A stretch of 23,829 nt of DNA from Candidatus Nanohalarchaeota archaeon. GTDB taxonomy: Archaea; EX4484-52. Where the stretch lies: assembly GCA_003660905.1 (NCBI GenBank), contig QMVB01000007.1:1-23829 (forward strand), in the 5' to 3' direction. This document shows positions 14,415-22,459 of the stretch, in pieces. Below the pieces are notes generated by a model. That model was not told where the DNA came from, ran no database searches, and saw only the letters and a program-made list of their open reading frames with translations. Position numbers and translations under genes: made by a program. How positions within the stretch are numbered: the stretch's first letter is position 1; each line of letters begins with the position of its first letter.

Positions 14415-14981
14415 CTAATGTTGTTCAAGTTTATTGATTATTGCAGACATCACTCTCTTTTCAAGAATATCTGCCAGACTATCCATTGTCAAATCAATAA
14501 CTACAGAGTCATCCTTATTTCTGGCAATTATTCCAAAGACAATATTTTCATCTGCCTTTATTTCAATGCCTTTTTCAGCAGATTTCAATATTGCTGCATC
14601 GGCAGCAGAAGCATATACTATTGCGTCATCACCAAGCTCTTTTTTGGCTATCATAAGAAGCTTTTTGAGTATTTCCTGCCTTTTAGAGCTTTTGATGTTT
14701 TTCAGTTCCTCCTTTGCCTCGCTAAACAATTGCTCAAGTATTTTTTTTTCTCCTGTGAGAATTATTTTCTTGGCTTCCTGCTCATACCCGAAGAGTTTCT
14801 CTTTTTTTACCTGTTTTGCCTGTCTGAGTGCAGTTTCTGCAATTTCTTTCGCCTCGCTGTTTGCCGCATCAATTATGGATTTTGCCTTTTTGTCTGCCTC
14901 TTTTTGGGCATTTGAAATTATCCTCTTTTCCTCGCTTGTCGCATCTCTTATTATGCTGTCTATCAAATTATCGTCTTTCAT
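14415..14981 (-). CDS. atpE: A-type ATP synthase subunit E (peripheral stalk)
   Basis: Pairs with subunit H to form the peripheral stalk that holds the head still. 188 residues: an alanine/lysine/glutamate-rich coiled-coil half (about 5-110, with heptads such as EADKKAKSIIDAANSEAKEI) and a globular alpha/beta end (about 120-188) with GIIARNKDDSVVIDLTMDSL, the family's C-terminal strands. Length is normal. The start is supported by GGAGG at 14989-14993, eight bases before the ATG. The 39-base gap to atpK is the second largest inside the operon. Confidence 0.94.
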   Translation of the reverse strand: MKDDNLIDSIIRDATSEEKRIISNAQKEADKKAKSIIDAANSEAKEIAETALRQAKQVKKEKLFGYEQEAKKIILTGEKKILEQLFSEAKEELKNIKSSKRQEILKKLLMIAKKELGDDAIVYASAADAAILKSAEKGIEIKADENIVFGIIARNKDDSVVIDLTMDSLADILEKRVMSAIINKLEQH

Positions 14982-14988
14982 TTGTATG

Positions 14989-14993
14989 CCTCC
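14989..14993 (-). promoter_or_regulatory. Shine-Dalgarno site of atpE
   Basis: The minus strand reads GGAGG, ending seven bases before the atpE ATG, which confirms the start codon chosen. Confidence 0.7.
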
Positions 14994-15020
14994 GTGAATA
15001 TTTCAAAAAGATGCTTACTT

Positions 15021-15233
15021 TTATGCATTAAGTATCATTATTGAAATAATCAACCCGAAAATTACCAAAGTTTCCGGCAATACTGTCAATATAAGTCCTT
15101 TTCCGAAAAACTTTTCATTTTCTGACATTGCACCTACTGCTGCAACTCCTATTTTCGCTTCTGCATATCCTGCGCCAACTGCGCATATTCCTACGGCAAG
15201 TGCCGCTGCTATTGCTGATATTGGTTCTACCAT
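15021..15233 (-). CDS. atpK: A-type ATP synthase subunit K (rotor ring, c subunit)
   Basis: The membrane ring protein that carries the coupling ion. 70 residues, a single two-helix hairpin: helix 1 about 6-34 with the glycine-rich ring-packing pattern AVGAGYAEAKIG, a polar loop (SENEKFFGKG), and helix 2 about 47-69 with the ion-binding glutamate E54 in LPETLVIFG. E25 in helix 1 is common in archaeal K subunits. Whether the ion is H+ or Na+ is unsettled: Thr55 next to E54 is compatible with Na+ sites, but the helix-1 glutamine of classical Na+ rings is not evident where I align it (Ala21). An AGGTGA Shine-Dalgarno site precedes the ATG. Confidence 0.95.
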   Translation of the reverse strand: MVEPISAIAAALAVGICAVGAGYAEAKIGVAAVGAMSENEKFFGKGLILTVLPETLVIFGLIISIMILNA

Positions 15234-15274
15234 TTTATTTCACCTTTTATTTATTAAATATTTTTGATTGTTTT

Positions 15275-17098
15275 TTATCCCTTTCCAAAAGGATTGTATT
15301 TTTCTCCTCCTCCATCATAGAATTTTGTAAAAAACTCAACATAATGCAGCCTTAGAGTGTGTATGAACGGGCTGAGCATTCCCAGAGCAATATTGAATCC
15401 GTGCCCTGCAAACAACAGCAATCCTCCTGCTATCATTCCCATCAGTCCTGTTGAAATCAGATTCAGTGCCTGCTCATTTACAAGAACTGCGAGATAAACC
15501 GATGCAAGACCTACTGCCATAAGCCGCATATAGGACAATATATTCCCGAGCAGTCCCGGAATCTCTATAAGTCCGCTAATGCTTTCTGCTTTGTATATCA
15601 AGACAATGCTTATCAATGCAAGAATTGCCCCGGCATATATCTGCTTAAAATATATCAACGCAACGCTCAACTGCAGCATAATCCATGCAACAGCCCCTGC
15701 AAAATGCATGTAATTTTTGTGCTTCAGATGATTTATTCCGGAAAGAACGAATCCGAGATTTATATGCACAACTCCTGTGCCTATGCATAAAAGCATCAAG
15801 GTATTTATTTCATGAACCCTGTGAAAAAAGACATGCAGAGGCATAAGTCCAAAGATGCTCTCTGCCCCGAAAAACTCCCCGAATATAAACCCAAATGCTA
15901 TCGTGGAAAGCCCGCACATGAAAAATATTTTTGACAGAGACTCTGCGCCTTTCATTTTCATTATCATCAGGGCTATTGAAGTCACAATAATCCCATATCC
16001 TATATCCCCCAGCATCATACCAAACAAAAACGGGAATGTAAATGCCATGATTGCTGTCGGATCTATTGTATTAAACTTTGGAAGCTCATAAAACCCTAAG
16101 AGAAAATCATAATCCTTGACTGCTTTGTCATGCTTCAGATACACGGGCGCGTTTTCCTCTGCTCTTTTGACTTCAATGTAAATGTCCCTGAACGTTGATA
16201 TTTTGGCTTCAAGCAGTTTAATCTTTTCGCTCGGGACCCACCCGGAAATATAAATTGTGTTTCTGGTTTCTCCAAAATACAGTCCACTTTGCTTCTTCTC
16301 AACTTCCTGCTTTAGAAGCTCTCTTAGAGAAAAAATCTTGTTTTTGTTTTTGCTAAAAAAATCAAACCCTGCCTGCTTCAGTTTCGCTCTTTTTTTTTCA
16401 AGACCTCTCTTTTGCTTTTTAAAATAATCAATTATCCTGCAAATATTATTTGTTCTCGCACTGCTAAAATTTTCAAGCATTGTCTGAAGATTCCTTTCTT
16501 TTGCATTATGCTTTGAAAGCAACTCTTCTGCCTGCTTTTGAAAATTCAGTGGATACACAGCAATGAAGCATTTTGATTTCTTTGAAGAATAGACAATAGC
16601 ACTGCACTCTTCATATAGTTTTTTGCAGACAACATCGGCATCAGGGGAACTTGCAAAAACAACATTGCAGTTTTTGAACGGACCAAAAACATTTGTTTTA
16701 CGCACATTTATCTTCTTCAGCGCCTCTGCCTGATTTAATGCATTGTTCAAATCAATCAGTTTTTCCTTTATTTTTTCAATTTTTTTCATATTCTCAATCT
16801 GATCTTCAATCAATGGAAAATATGCCTGCGTATTTACAGGAACTGTTTCGTAATTCTCTTTAATTTTTGATTTTTCAAGGACATTGTTTATTGCAGAAGT
16901 GAGTTTTAGATACCTTACAGTAGATGTTTCTGCGCTGTCCAGGGGCGTGGATAAATCAACAAAATCAATTTCACGCTTGTATTTTTTCAGATGAAGCATC
17001 TTAAGAGAATAAAGAAGTTCAATTATTTTTTTCTTGTTTTTCTTATTTGTAAAAATCTCAATTTTGTTCATCTTTGCAGGATATAGATTCATAAGCAC
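15275..17098 (-). CDS. atpI: A-type ATP synthase subunit I (stator, a subunit)
   Basis: The membrane stator that forms the ion half-channels. 607 residues: a cytoplasmic N-terminal half (about 1-330) with two alpha/beta lobes and coiled-coil arms that hold the peripheral stalks, then about seven to eight membrane helices (from about 345). Key elements are FPFLFGMMLGDIGYG (about 355-369), FGFIFGEFFG (about 402-411), the essential arginine R525 in GNILSYMRLMAVGLAS, and RLHYVEFFTKFYDGGG near the end. Length is slightly below the usual ~650. Several in-frame ATGs (codons 1, 3, 10) leave the exact start open. An AAGGAG site just before the first ATG favours codon 1. Confidence 0.95.
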   Translation of the reverse strand: MLMNLYPAKMNKIEIFTNKKNKKKIIELLYSLKMLHLKKYKREIDFVDLSTPLDSAETSTVRYLKLTSAINNVLEKSKIKENYETVPVNTQAYFPLIEDQIENMKKIEKIKEKLIDLNNALNQAEALKKINVRKTNVFGPFKNCNVVFASSPDADVVCKKLYEECSAIVYSSKKSKCFIAVYPLNFQKQAEELLSKHNAKERNLQTMLENFSSARTNNICRIIDYFKKQKRGLEKKRAKLKQAGFDFFSKNKNKIFSLRELLKQEVEKKQSGLYFGETRNTIYISGWVPSEKIKLLEAKISTFRDIYIEVKRAEENAPVYLKHDKAVKDYDFLLGFYELPKFNTIDPTAIMAFTFPFLFGMMLGDIGYGIIVTSIALMIMKMKGAESLSKIFFMCGLSTIAFGFIFGEFFGAESIFGLMPLHVFFHRVHEINTLMLLCIGTGVVHINLGFVLSGINHLKHKNYMHFAGAVAWIMLQLSVALIYFKQIYAGAILALISIVLIYKAESISGLIEIPGLLGNILSYMRLMAVGLASVYLAVLVNEQALNLISTGLMGMIAGGLLLFAGHGFNIALGMLSPFIHTLRLHYVEFFTKFYDGGGEKYNPFGKG

Positions 17099-17105
17099 TC
17101 CTTTT

Positions 17106-17435
17106 TTAGTTTAATTTAAGCAATTCTTCTGAAAAAACATCCTGCAGAGCGGATTTTTTTTGGTCTGCCTTTTTTCTGAATGATTCGACATTGAGTTTTG
17201 CTTTTTCAATCAAAGATTCACCCTGTTTTTTGCTTTCGATTTTTGCAGTCTCAAGGGCTTTTTGAGCTTTCTCCTGAGCGTTTTTTATAATCTTTTCCTT
17301 CTCAAATAGTGCTTTTTGTTCTTTTTCATCAGCTATTTTACAGGCTTTTTTATTTGCTGACTCAACCCTTTGCCTGGCATCATCCTCTGCTTTTTTTATT
17401 TTCTCCAGAATAGAATCATTATTGTGTTCTTTCAT
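17106..17435 (-). CDS. atpH: A-type ATP synthase subunit H (peripheral stalk)
   Basis: The coiled-coil partner of subunit E in the peripheral stalk. 109 residues, almost entirely one charged helix rich in Lys, Glu and Ala (for example AEDDARQRVESANKKACKIA, about 16-35), the right-handed coiled-coil type of this subunit, ending ALQDVFSEELLKLN. Length is normal (about 100-110). It is the first gene of the operon and is divergent from S14 across a 58-base promoter spacer. Sequence identity to H subunits is always low; the assignment rests on length, composition and position. Confidence 0.88.
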   Translation of the reverse strand: MKEHNNDSILEKIKKAEDDARQRVESANKKACKIADEKEQKALFEKEKIIKNAQEKAQKALETAKIESKKQGESLIEKAKLNVESFRKKADQKKSALQDVFSEELLKLN

Positions 17436-17493
17436 TATATCAATGATATTTATGCGAAATTAATAAAAAGCTATTGGCTATATAAAAAATACT
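17436..17493. promoter_or_regulatory. Divergent promoter region of the ATP synthase operon and S14
   Basis: This 58-base spacer holds ATTAAT (17459-17464) within AAATTAATAAAAAG, about 26 bases before the atpH ATG and about 32 before the S14 ATG, and a second A/T box TATATAAAAAAT (17479-17490). The second box could drive atpH with a short leader, or S14 from a later ATG (17515). Confidence 0.5.
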
Positions 17494-17724
17494 ATGGCTT
17501 CAGATTCAACAAAAATGATGAAAATGTTTATATCAAAACCGTCAAAAATGCTCAATTTCAAGAATCATAATATTAAAAAGCCGCGAAAATACGGGCTGAA
17601 TGAAAGTGTCTGCAGGAGATGCGGATATCGTGGAAGAGGCATGATAATGCAGTATGACCTGCATTATTGCAGGAGATGCTTTCGGGAAATCGCAAGCGAA
17701 CTTGGATTCAAAAAATATTCCTAA
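17494..17724 (+). CDS. rps14: 30S ribosomal protein S14, zinc-binding type
   Basis: A small-subunit head protein. The zinc knuckle CRRCG...CRRCF (Cys40, Cys43, Cys59, Cys62) and the family ending CFREIASELGFKKYS are complete. 76 residues is longer than the common 50-56 because of an N-terminal extension with MASDSTKMMKMFISKPSKML and KNHNIKKPRKYG. I recall similar extensions in DPANN-type S14 proteins, which supports the first ATG. A start at codon 8 or 9 (17515) is possible if the A/T box at 17479-17490 is the promoter. The gene is monocistronic here, outside the usual ribosomal protein operon, and divergent from atpH. Confidence 0.93.
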   Translation: MASDSTKMMKMFISKPSKMLNFKNHNIKKPRKYGLNESVCRRCGYRGRGMIMQYDLHYCRRCFREIASELGFKKYS

Positions 17725-17800
17725 TTCTATCCACGAGAAGACACAGAATAGTTAAATCCACAAGATTCTTACGATTAACACAAGATTAAAACAATAACAA

Positions 17801-17864
17801 AATCTCGTGAAAATTCCTGACTCATTGGATATTGCATAACTTACTTTATCTAACGGGGTTGAAT
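17801..17864 (-). repeat. Inverted third copy (C) of the 54-bp hairpin repeat
   Basis: Read on the minus strand from 17864 it begins ATTCAACCCCGTTAGATAAAG (shown in part), then TAAGTTATGCAATATCC, then GTCAGGAATTTTCACGAGATT. Its left part matches copy B (6475-), its middle matches copy A (6421-), and its end again matches B, so it looks like a mosaic of the two. The stem is weaker but is kept partly by a G-T wobble. It lies in the 190-base spacer where S14 and the surface-protein gene converge. CACGAG also recurs at 17736-17741 (plus) and 17901-17906 (minus), and CACAAGATT is directly repeated around 17760-17785. Confidence 0.78.
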
Positions 17865-17914
17865 GAATAAAATTGGTTTCCGTACTTTCCTGCGGACAAC
17901 CTCGTGAAAATCTG

Positions 17915-20900
17915 TCACTCCCACATGCTTATTGAAAATATTGCCGGTCCAAACATCCATGGCGTCTTTCCAACATAGTATTCTTCTGTCTGGACATCTA
18001 TTAGGCTTATTCCATATTGCTGAAGAAATACACTTAATCTTTCCTTTGCATCATCATGCGCCGCTGTTTTATTTGGAAATATCGCTCCGTATCCGACAAA
18101 GCCAGGAACCTTGAATGTATATATCATCCTATTATCCGGGGAACTGCCTGTGGAATTCATATAATTGAATCCGGTATTCATGCTGACTGAAAAATTCTTG
18201 TTCGGCAAAAACAGATTGGATGGAATATTGACTATGTATGGATCTCCCAAAGGAGCATAATCTATTTCATAATCATCCAGCCTATATATCTTCTGCCAGC
18301 CCGAACCATCTGAATTATTTATGTAAACATAATCGGTCCAGTAATCCGAAGAATATGAAGAAACTTTTGCATCAAGCACAGTAATGCCGTCGGGAATATT
18401 ATATGTTTTGTTTTTTGGGTTATCAATAACACCTCCAAATTTATCCCTGTCAATAGTGACTGTCACTTCCTTGTATTTAATTTCCTCTGTAATAGGCGTA
18501 TAGTTGAAATAAATGTATGAATCAGGAAAAAGAATATTGTCTGCCACTCCTTCTATGGTTATTACCTGCGTGGTATATGAAAGATTGACCATGGTCTCGG
18601 CAATTTCCAGATATATGCTTTTTAATTCATCTGCATTATTGCTCTGGTAGTATCTCGGACAATAGGTTGCATTTGTTCCGTTCATCCAGTCATTTGCGCT
18701 GCAGTTCCAGCATGCAATTTTCCTCAGTGTTGTTGCATCTGCACTGCTCCCGAAAGCAACAGAATATACTGTAATGCCATAGATGTCTCTGGCATCGCAG
18801 CCTGCCTGAATTGCATCATTGTCAGAGTTTCCTGTCCCTTGCTCTGCGCACTGCCTGTTTGCCTGTCCATCACTCATTACAAGCATTGCTCTCCTTCTGT
18901 ACAACGGCTCTGATATTGCCATTAATTGTAAATCAAATTTTGCACTGATATTATCCTCATTTATAAGTTTTACAGCTACAACATTGCTTCCATTAACAAG
19001 ATATGATTTGTTCAGCGTTTTTTTCTCTTTTATGCTGACGTCATCGATATAAAACCGTTCATCATTCCAACTGGACCTGCATCCAAATTGTATAGTAAAA
19101 TTATGGACTAAATTGAGTTCTGATAAATCTATGGTCTCATAATGATATATATTGTCATCGTCATTGCCATCATAAACTGCGACAGTATGCCATTGGCCAT
19201 CCCATACTGTAACATCGCCATACTCTCCTGGCTCAAATGAATTTGGACCGAGTTTCCACCAGTAAGAAAGTTCAGCGCCGCTGTATCCTGTTAAATTTAC
19301 TGTGATTCTTGCATATCCGTATGAGTCCATATCCCTGAATACAAGAACATCTGTTCCATTGTGCGCACTGTACGATGGATTATTGGCCATTATGAATATT
19401 TCTTCCCCTGTATCATCAATAAACCAAAAACCCGGCGCATTATTTATGTCATTTCCATCAATTTGATGGTTTCCATCACCGTAGTAAGTTTCAAAGCCAT
19501 CATAAAATATATTTTCTTCTTCCGGCCTGTTCCAGTATTTTGCATAGTGCTTGACAGTATCATTGTCTACCAGATGACCGTTTATATAGACCTCTGCATT
19601 GTCGTCTGAAAGAACATGCATATATGCATTCACAAAACCATCCACATTATCTATGGTAAATTGTTTCCTGAAATAATAATCGCCTCTTCCTGATTCTAAT
19701 GAAAAGTTCACAAAGTCAATTTGCGTAAGTGTCTGATTTGCATGAAATCCGATAATTTTAATTTTAATTTTATTGTCCGCAGATAAATAATTTTCGGAAT
19801 TTTCCACTCCGCTACAGGTGTAATGAGTCCACGCGTTTGCAGTTGATGTCTTGTTTTCGCATAGAGTAGATTCCCATGAGTTATCATTGTAGTTAAAAAT
19901 AAATAAATAATAATCAGAGGTCGTATTTGACTTTAATTTTACATTTGCCTTAATGGATTCCAAAGGCGCGGTTATGGAATCAGAAACAAACTCAATTTCT
20001 GTCTTTTTTTTAGTGCCCTTTATTTCAACATTGTCCACATAAAACCGCTCATCATCCCAGCTTGATTTGCATCCAAACTGCACAATAAAATTGTTAATCA
20101 TATTGTATCCGGCTAAATCTATTTGTGCATGACGATAGATATGGTCATCGTCATCTGTATCATATGTTACCACAGTATGCCAACTTCCATCCCATACTCT
20201 GACATCTGCATACTCTCCTGAATCAAATGAATTTGGACCAAGACGCCACCAGTAAGAAAGTTCAGGGTTTTCATAAGCCGTTAAATCCACAGTCGTCCTT
20301 GCATATCCATAAGAGTCCATGTCCCTAAATACAAGAACATCTGTCCCGCTGTAAGCAGAATATGAAGCCTGGTTTGCCATTATAAATACTTCTTCTCCCG
20401 TGTCGTCAACAAACCAATAGCCCGGGGTAGCATTTATATCATTTCCGTCAATTTGATGGATTCCGTTTCCATAATATGTTTCAAAATCATCATCAAAAAA
20501 AGCGATTAAACTATTATCTGATGTAATATTTAGCGATATATTATTTTCTGTATGCGTATCATTTATTGTCCCATCGCTATGAACGCATTCTGCCAATGTA
20601 TAATTGGATGCATTGCAGTTGTTGTTGGCTGATGAAATATAATTGCTTCCAATATCAGTAGTTATATTGGGTGCATATGGCGTATCTTCAAAACCCAGGA
20701 TAGCATTTCCGAAACTCCAGTATGTGTCATTGTAATTGAGGTCTGTCCATTTTCTTCCGCTTCCGTCATTTGGCGGTTCGGCTGAAGGATAGCTCGTATT
20801 GTAAAGCCAACTGCTCTTGTTTTCAATCAAATACAATAGTATTACTTTTTTCTCTAAAATTTCGCTGGCGCTGTTTATCCCGCAGCAAATACATGTTGCG

Positions 20901-22411
20901 GGTTCAGTAGCACCATAGGCGTTTATTTGGCTTTTCAAACTTGTTTCATCATTAGATAAATTGTGCGTTTGCTCTGTAGTATCACCAAAAGAAACTAACC
21001 CTACATTGTTTCCTGAAGCATTCAACATACCCTCTACAAAAAGAGCATCCACTTCCTTTGCAACATTGATTCTACTTCTATGGCATGGATTGGAGTTATC
21101 GCACAACCCTCCTGTGCAATTGGAATCTACATCGCATCCTCCCATACTTCCACTGACATCAGTAATCAGCACAGCATCTCCATAACCATATCCTCCCTCT
21201 TCTGCAAAACTTCCTTCAACAAAACCAAATCTTATAGGAATAGTTTTAGAACTCAAAGAACTATAGCTTAATCCCGAAGATGCCAGACCTGCGTTTATTT
21301 GTCCTTGGGATATATGGGTCATCTGCTCCCCAGTAGTGTTGCTTACAAATACAGTTGCATTGGCAATCTTAAAATACACTGAGCTGTTTGTTATGTTGTT
21401 GTTAAAATGCAAAAATGCAGTCAGATTGGTCATTGAACCAGCTACATAAAAAGAGGAATATAAATTGAATAGCCCGTCTATTCCCGGGAAATAATATTTA
21501 TCTTCCTTAATTATAGTATTTAGCTGCGTTGTGTTGTACAAAATCTTTATATACCCTCCTCCAATGTATTTTTGACTTAACTCAGAAGAGAGAAAATTGA
21601 TTGTTATATTATTTTGATTTGGCTGAAGATAGGAAAGATAAGTTGAATTTGTGATATTGTACTTTAAATTTGCACGAAGCATGGTCTGGCTTGCATTCCT
21701 GTAATACACCCCGCTATACTTGCCATTAATATGCAATGTAAAATTATCGCCTGTATCCATTTCCATGTATATTTTTTTCACAGTATCTATATTGGATGGA
21801 AGAGTGAATGTCTTTGAAATAATTCCTTGCCCTATAAATCCCCCGAAATAGAGGTATTTAGATGTCTCTTTGCTGATTTGGACGATTGTGGACCTTGCTG
21901 TGTATCCTTTAGACGGAACATTTTCTTTGTATCCGGAAATTATGCGAGAAGCAGAAGTTATTGTGTGCGCCTCATGAAAACCAATTGTTGAGTTATACAA
22001 TATTGTGCTTGTGTCAATGCCCTTCATTTTAAGAGTATATTTCATATCCGGAGAGAGAAGAGGAGTAAATGTCTGCGCTGTTATGTTTTCAATGTACTCT
22101 GTCTGGTTGTACGACCACAAAAGACCGCAAATATCAAGCAGGGTTTTATTTATGTCTTCCTCTTCAAGATAAGTATTATTTATCATTTCAGCAACAAATG
22201 TTTCATTGAGGTCGCTGAGCTTTGTGAGAGACAATATTTGCATTGCATCCTCTGCATTGAAATGCATATCCTTGTAATGTATTGCATCATAGGGTCTTGA
22301 AGAAGAGACCTGAAATACAATCACAGAGGCAATCAAAAGAAACATGAGAGCAACTGCTGCATCCATTGTAAAGAAAAATGCTTTTTTTCTGCAACATGCA
22401 TTACTTTTCAT
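17915..22411 (-). CDS. Giant surface protein: pilin-like N-terminus, split von Willebrand A domain, duplicated inner domains
   Basis: 1498 residues from the ATG at 22411. A TTG 33 bases upstream keeps the frame open but lies in the TATA box, so it is unlikely. Residues 10-36: class III (type IV pilin-like) signal, KKA then FFFTMDAAVALMFLLIAS. About 179-294: beta-sandwich. About 412-520: first half of a von Willebrand A domain with MIDAS D418-x-S420-x-S422 and a cysteine-rich insert (426, 432, 437, 443; CICC 507-510). About 530-1169: insertion. About 1172-1284: second vWA half with LVMSDGQ (D1181). About 1285-1498: beta-rich C-terminus. Inside the insertion, 643-799 and 973-1129 are near-copies ending ERFYVDNV/ERFYIDDV. 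Around them are pieces of a galactose-binding-like sandwich (DYYFRKQF and AEVYINGH at about 911-945; NGSNVVAVKL at 1140-1149). More than 40 N-glycosylation sequons are visible. It is probably a cell-surface adhesin or pilus-associated protein; the partner is unknown. Confidence 0.88.
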   Translation of the reverse strand: MKSNACCRKKAFFFTMDAAVALMFLLIASVIVFQVSSSRPYDAIHYKDMHFNAEDAMQILSLTKLSDLNETFVAEMINNTYLEEEDINKTLLDICGLLWSYNQTEYIENITAQTFTPLLSPDMKYTLKMKGIDTSTILYNSTIGFHEAHTITSASRIISGYKENVPSKGYTARSTIVQISKETSKYLYFGGFIGQGIISKTFTLPSNIDTVKKIYMEMDTGDNFTLHINGKYSGVYYRNASQTMLRANLKYNITNSTYLSYLQPNQNNITINFLSSELSQKYIGGGYIKILYNTTQLNTIIKEDKYYFPGIDGLFNLYSSFYVAGSMTNLTAFLHFNNNITNSSVYFKIANATVFVSNTTGEQMTHISQGQINAGLASSGLSYSSLSSKTIPIRFGFVEGSFAEEGGYGYGDAVLITDVSGSMGGCDVDSNCTGGLCDNSNPCHRSRINVAKEVDALFVEGMLNASGNNVGLVSFGDTTEQTHNLSNDETSLKSQINAYGATEPATCICCGINSASEILEKKVILLYLIENKSSWLYNTSYPSAEPPNDGSGRKWTDLNYNDTYWSFGNAILGFEDTPYAPNITTDIGSNYISSANNNCNASNYTLAECVHSDGTINDTHTENNISLNITSDNSLIAFFDDDFETYYGNGIHQIDGNDINATPGYWFVDDTGEEVFIMANQASYSAYSGTDVLVFRDMDSYGYARTTVDLTAYENPELSYWWRLGPNSFDSGEYADVRVWDGSWHTVVTYDTDDDDHIYRHAQIDLAGYNMINNFIVQFGCKSSWDDERFYVDNVEIKGTKKKTEIEFVSDSITAPLESIKANVKLKSNTTSDYYLFIFNYNDNSWESTLCENKTSTANAWTHYTCSGVENSENYLSADNKIKIKIIGFHANQTLTQIDFVNFSLESGRGDYYFRKQFTIDNVDGFVNAYMHVLSDDNAEVYINGHLVDNDTVKHYAKYWNRPEEENIFYDGFETYYGDGNHQIDGNDINNAPGFWFIDDTGEEIFIMANNPSYSAHNGTDVLVFRDMDSYGYARITVNLTGYSGAELSYWWKLGPNSFEPGEYGDVTVWDGQWHTVAVYDGNDDDNIYHYETIDLSELNLVHNFTIQFGCRSSWNDERFYIDDVSIKEKKTLNKSYLVNGSNVVAVKLINEDNISAKFDLQLMAISEPLYRRRAMLVMSDGQANRQCAEQGTGNSDNDAIQAGCDARDIYGITVYSVAFGSSADATTLRKIACWNCSANDWMNGTNATYCPRYYQSNNADELKSIYLEIAETMVNLSYTTQVITIEGVADNILFPDSYIYFNYTPITEEIKYKEVTVTIDRDKFGGVIDNPKNKTYNIPDGITVLDAKVSSYSSDYWTDYVYINNSDGSGWQKIYRLDDYEIDYAPLGDPYIVNIPSNLFLPNKNFSVSMNTGFNYMNSTGSSPDNRMIYTFKVPGFVGYGAIFPNKTAAHDDAKERLSVFLQQYGISLIDVQTEEYYVGKTPWMFGPAIFSISMWE
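19025..19495 (-). repeat. Internal domain duplication, copy 2
   Basis: Encodes residues 973-1129 of the surface protein. It aligns without gaps to copy 1 at 20015-20485 (offset 330 residues, 990 bases); 111 of 157 residues are identical by hand count. The core SGTDVLVFRDMDSYGYAR-type stretch is nearly invariant. Confidence 0.9.
20015..20485 (-). repeat. Internal domain duplication, copy 1
   Basis: Encodes residues 643-799 of the surface protein and is the partner of 19025-19495. The domain has the look of a jelly-roll (MAM/laminin-G-like) module: opening F-E-T-Y-Y-G, central LSYWW and VRVWDGSWHTV strands, and closing FYVDNVEI. The exact family is not assigned. Confidence 0.9.
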
Positions 22412-22432
22412 ACAATTATTATTATGAAAAAA

Positions 22433-22440
22433 TATATAAA
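22433..22440. promoter_or_regulatory. Shared TATA box (surface protein / phosphomutase)
   Basis: TATATAAA contains the palindrome TATATA (22433-22438), centred 24-25 bases from both the surface-protein ATG (22411, minus) and the first phosphomutase ATG (22460, plus). One box appears to serve both genes as leaderless transcripts. Confidence 0.6.
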
Positions 22441-22459
22441 ACAATTATTCAGTTAATAG

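Larger units (their letters stand above)
7266..17435 (-). other. Eleven-gene ATP synthase operon
   Basis: Minus-strand gene order atpH-I-K-E-C-F-A-B, carbonic anhydrase, atpD, deaminase. Gaps are 1 to 41 bases throughout, with Shine-Dalgarno sequences before several internal genes and a divergent promoter only at the atpH end, so transcription as one unit is likely. The order matches the usual archaeal H-I-K-E-C-F-A-B-D cluster except for the two enzyme genes. Confidence 0.88.

Noticed and set aside
6475..17864. The inverted repeats as ends of a composite transposon carrying the ATP synthase operon
   Set aside because: The copies are short and outside any transposase context, and the enclosed genes are core functions in canonical order.
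22412..22444. A TTG start 33 bases before the surface-protein ATG
   Set aside because: It lies within the TATA box and would put extra residues (FYIFFHNNN) before a well-formed pilin-like signal.
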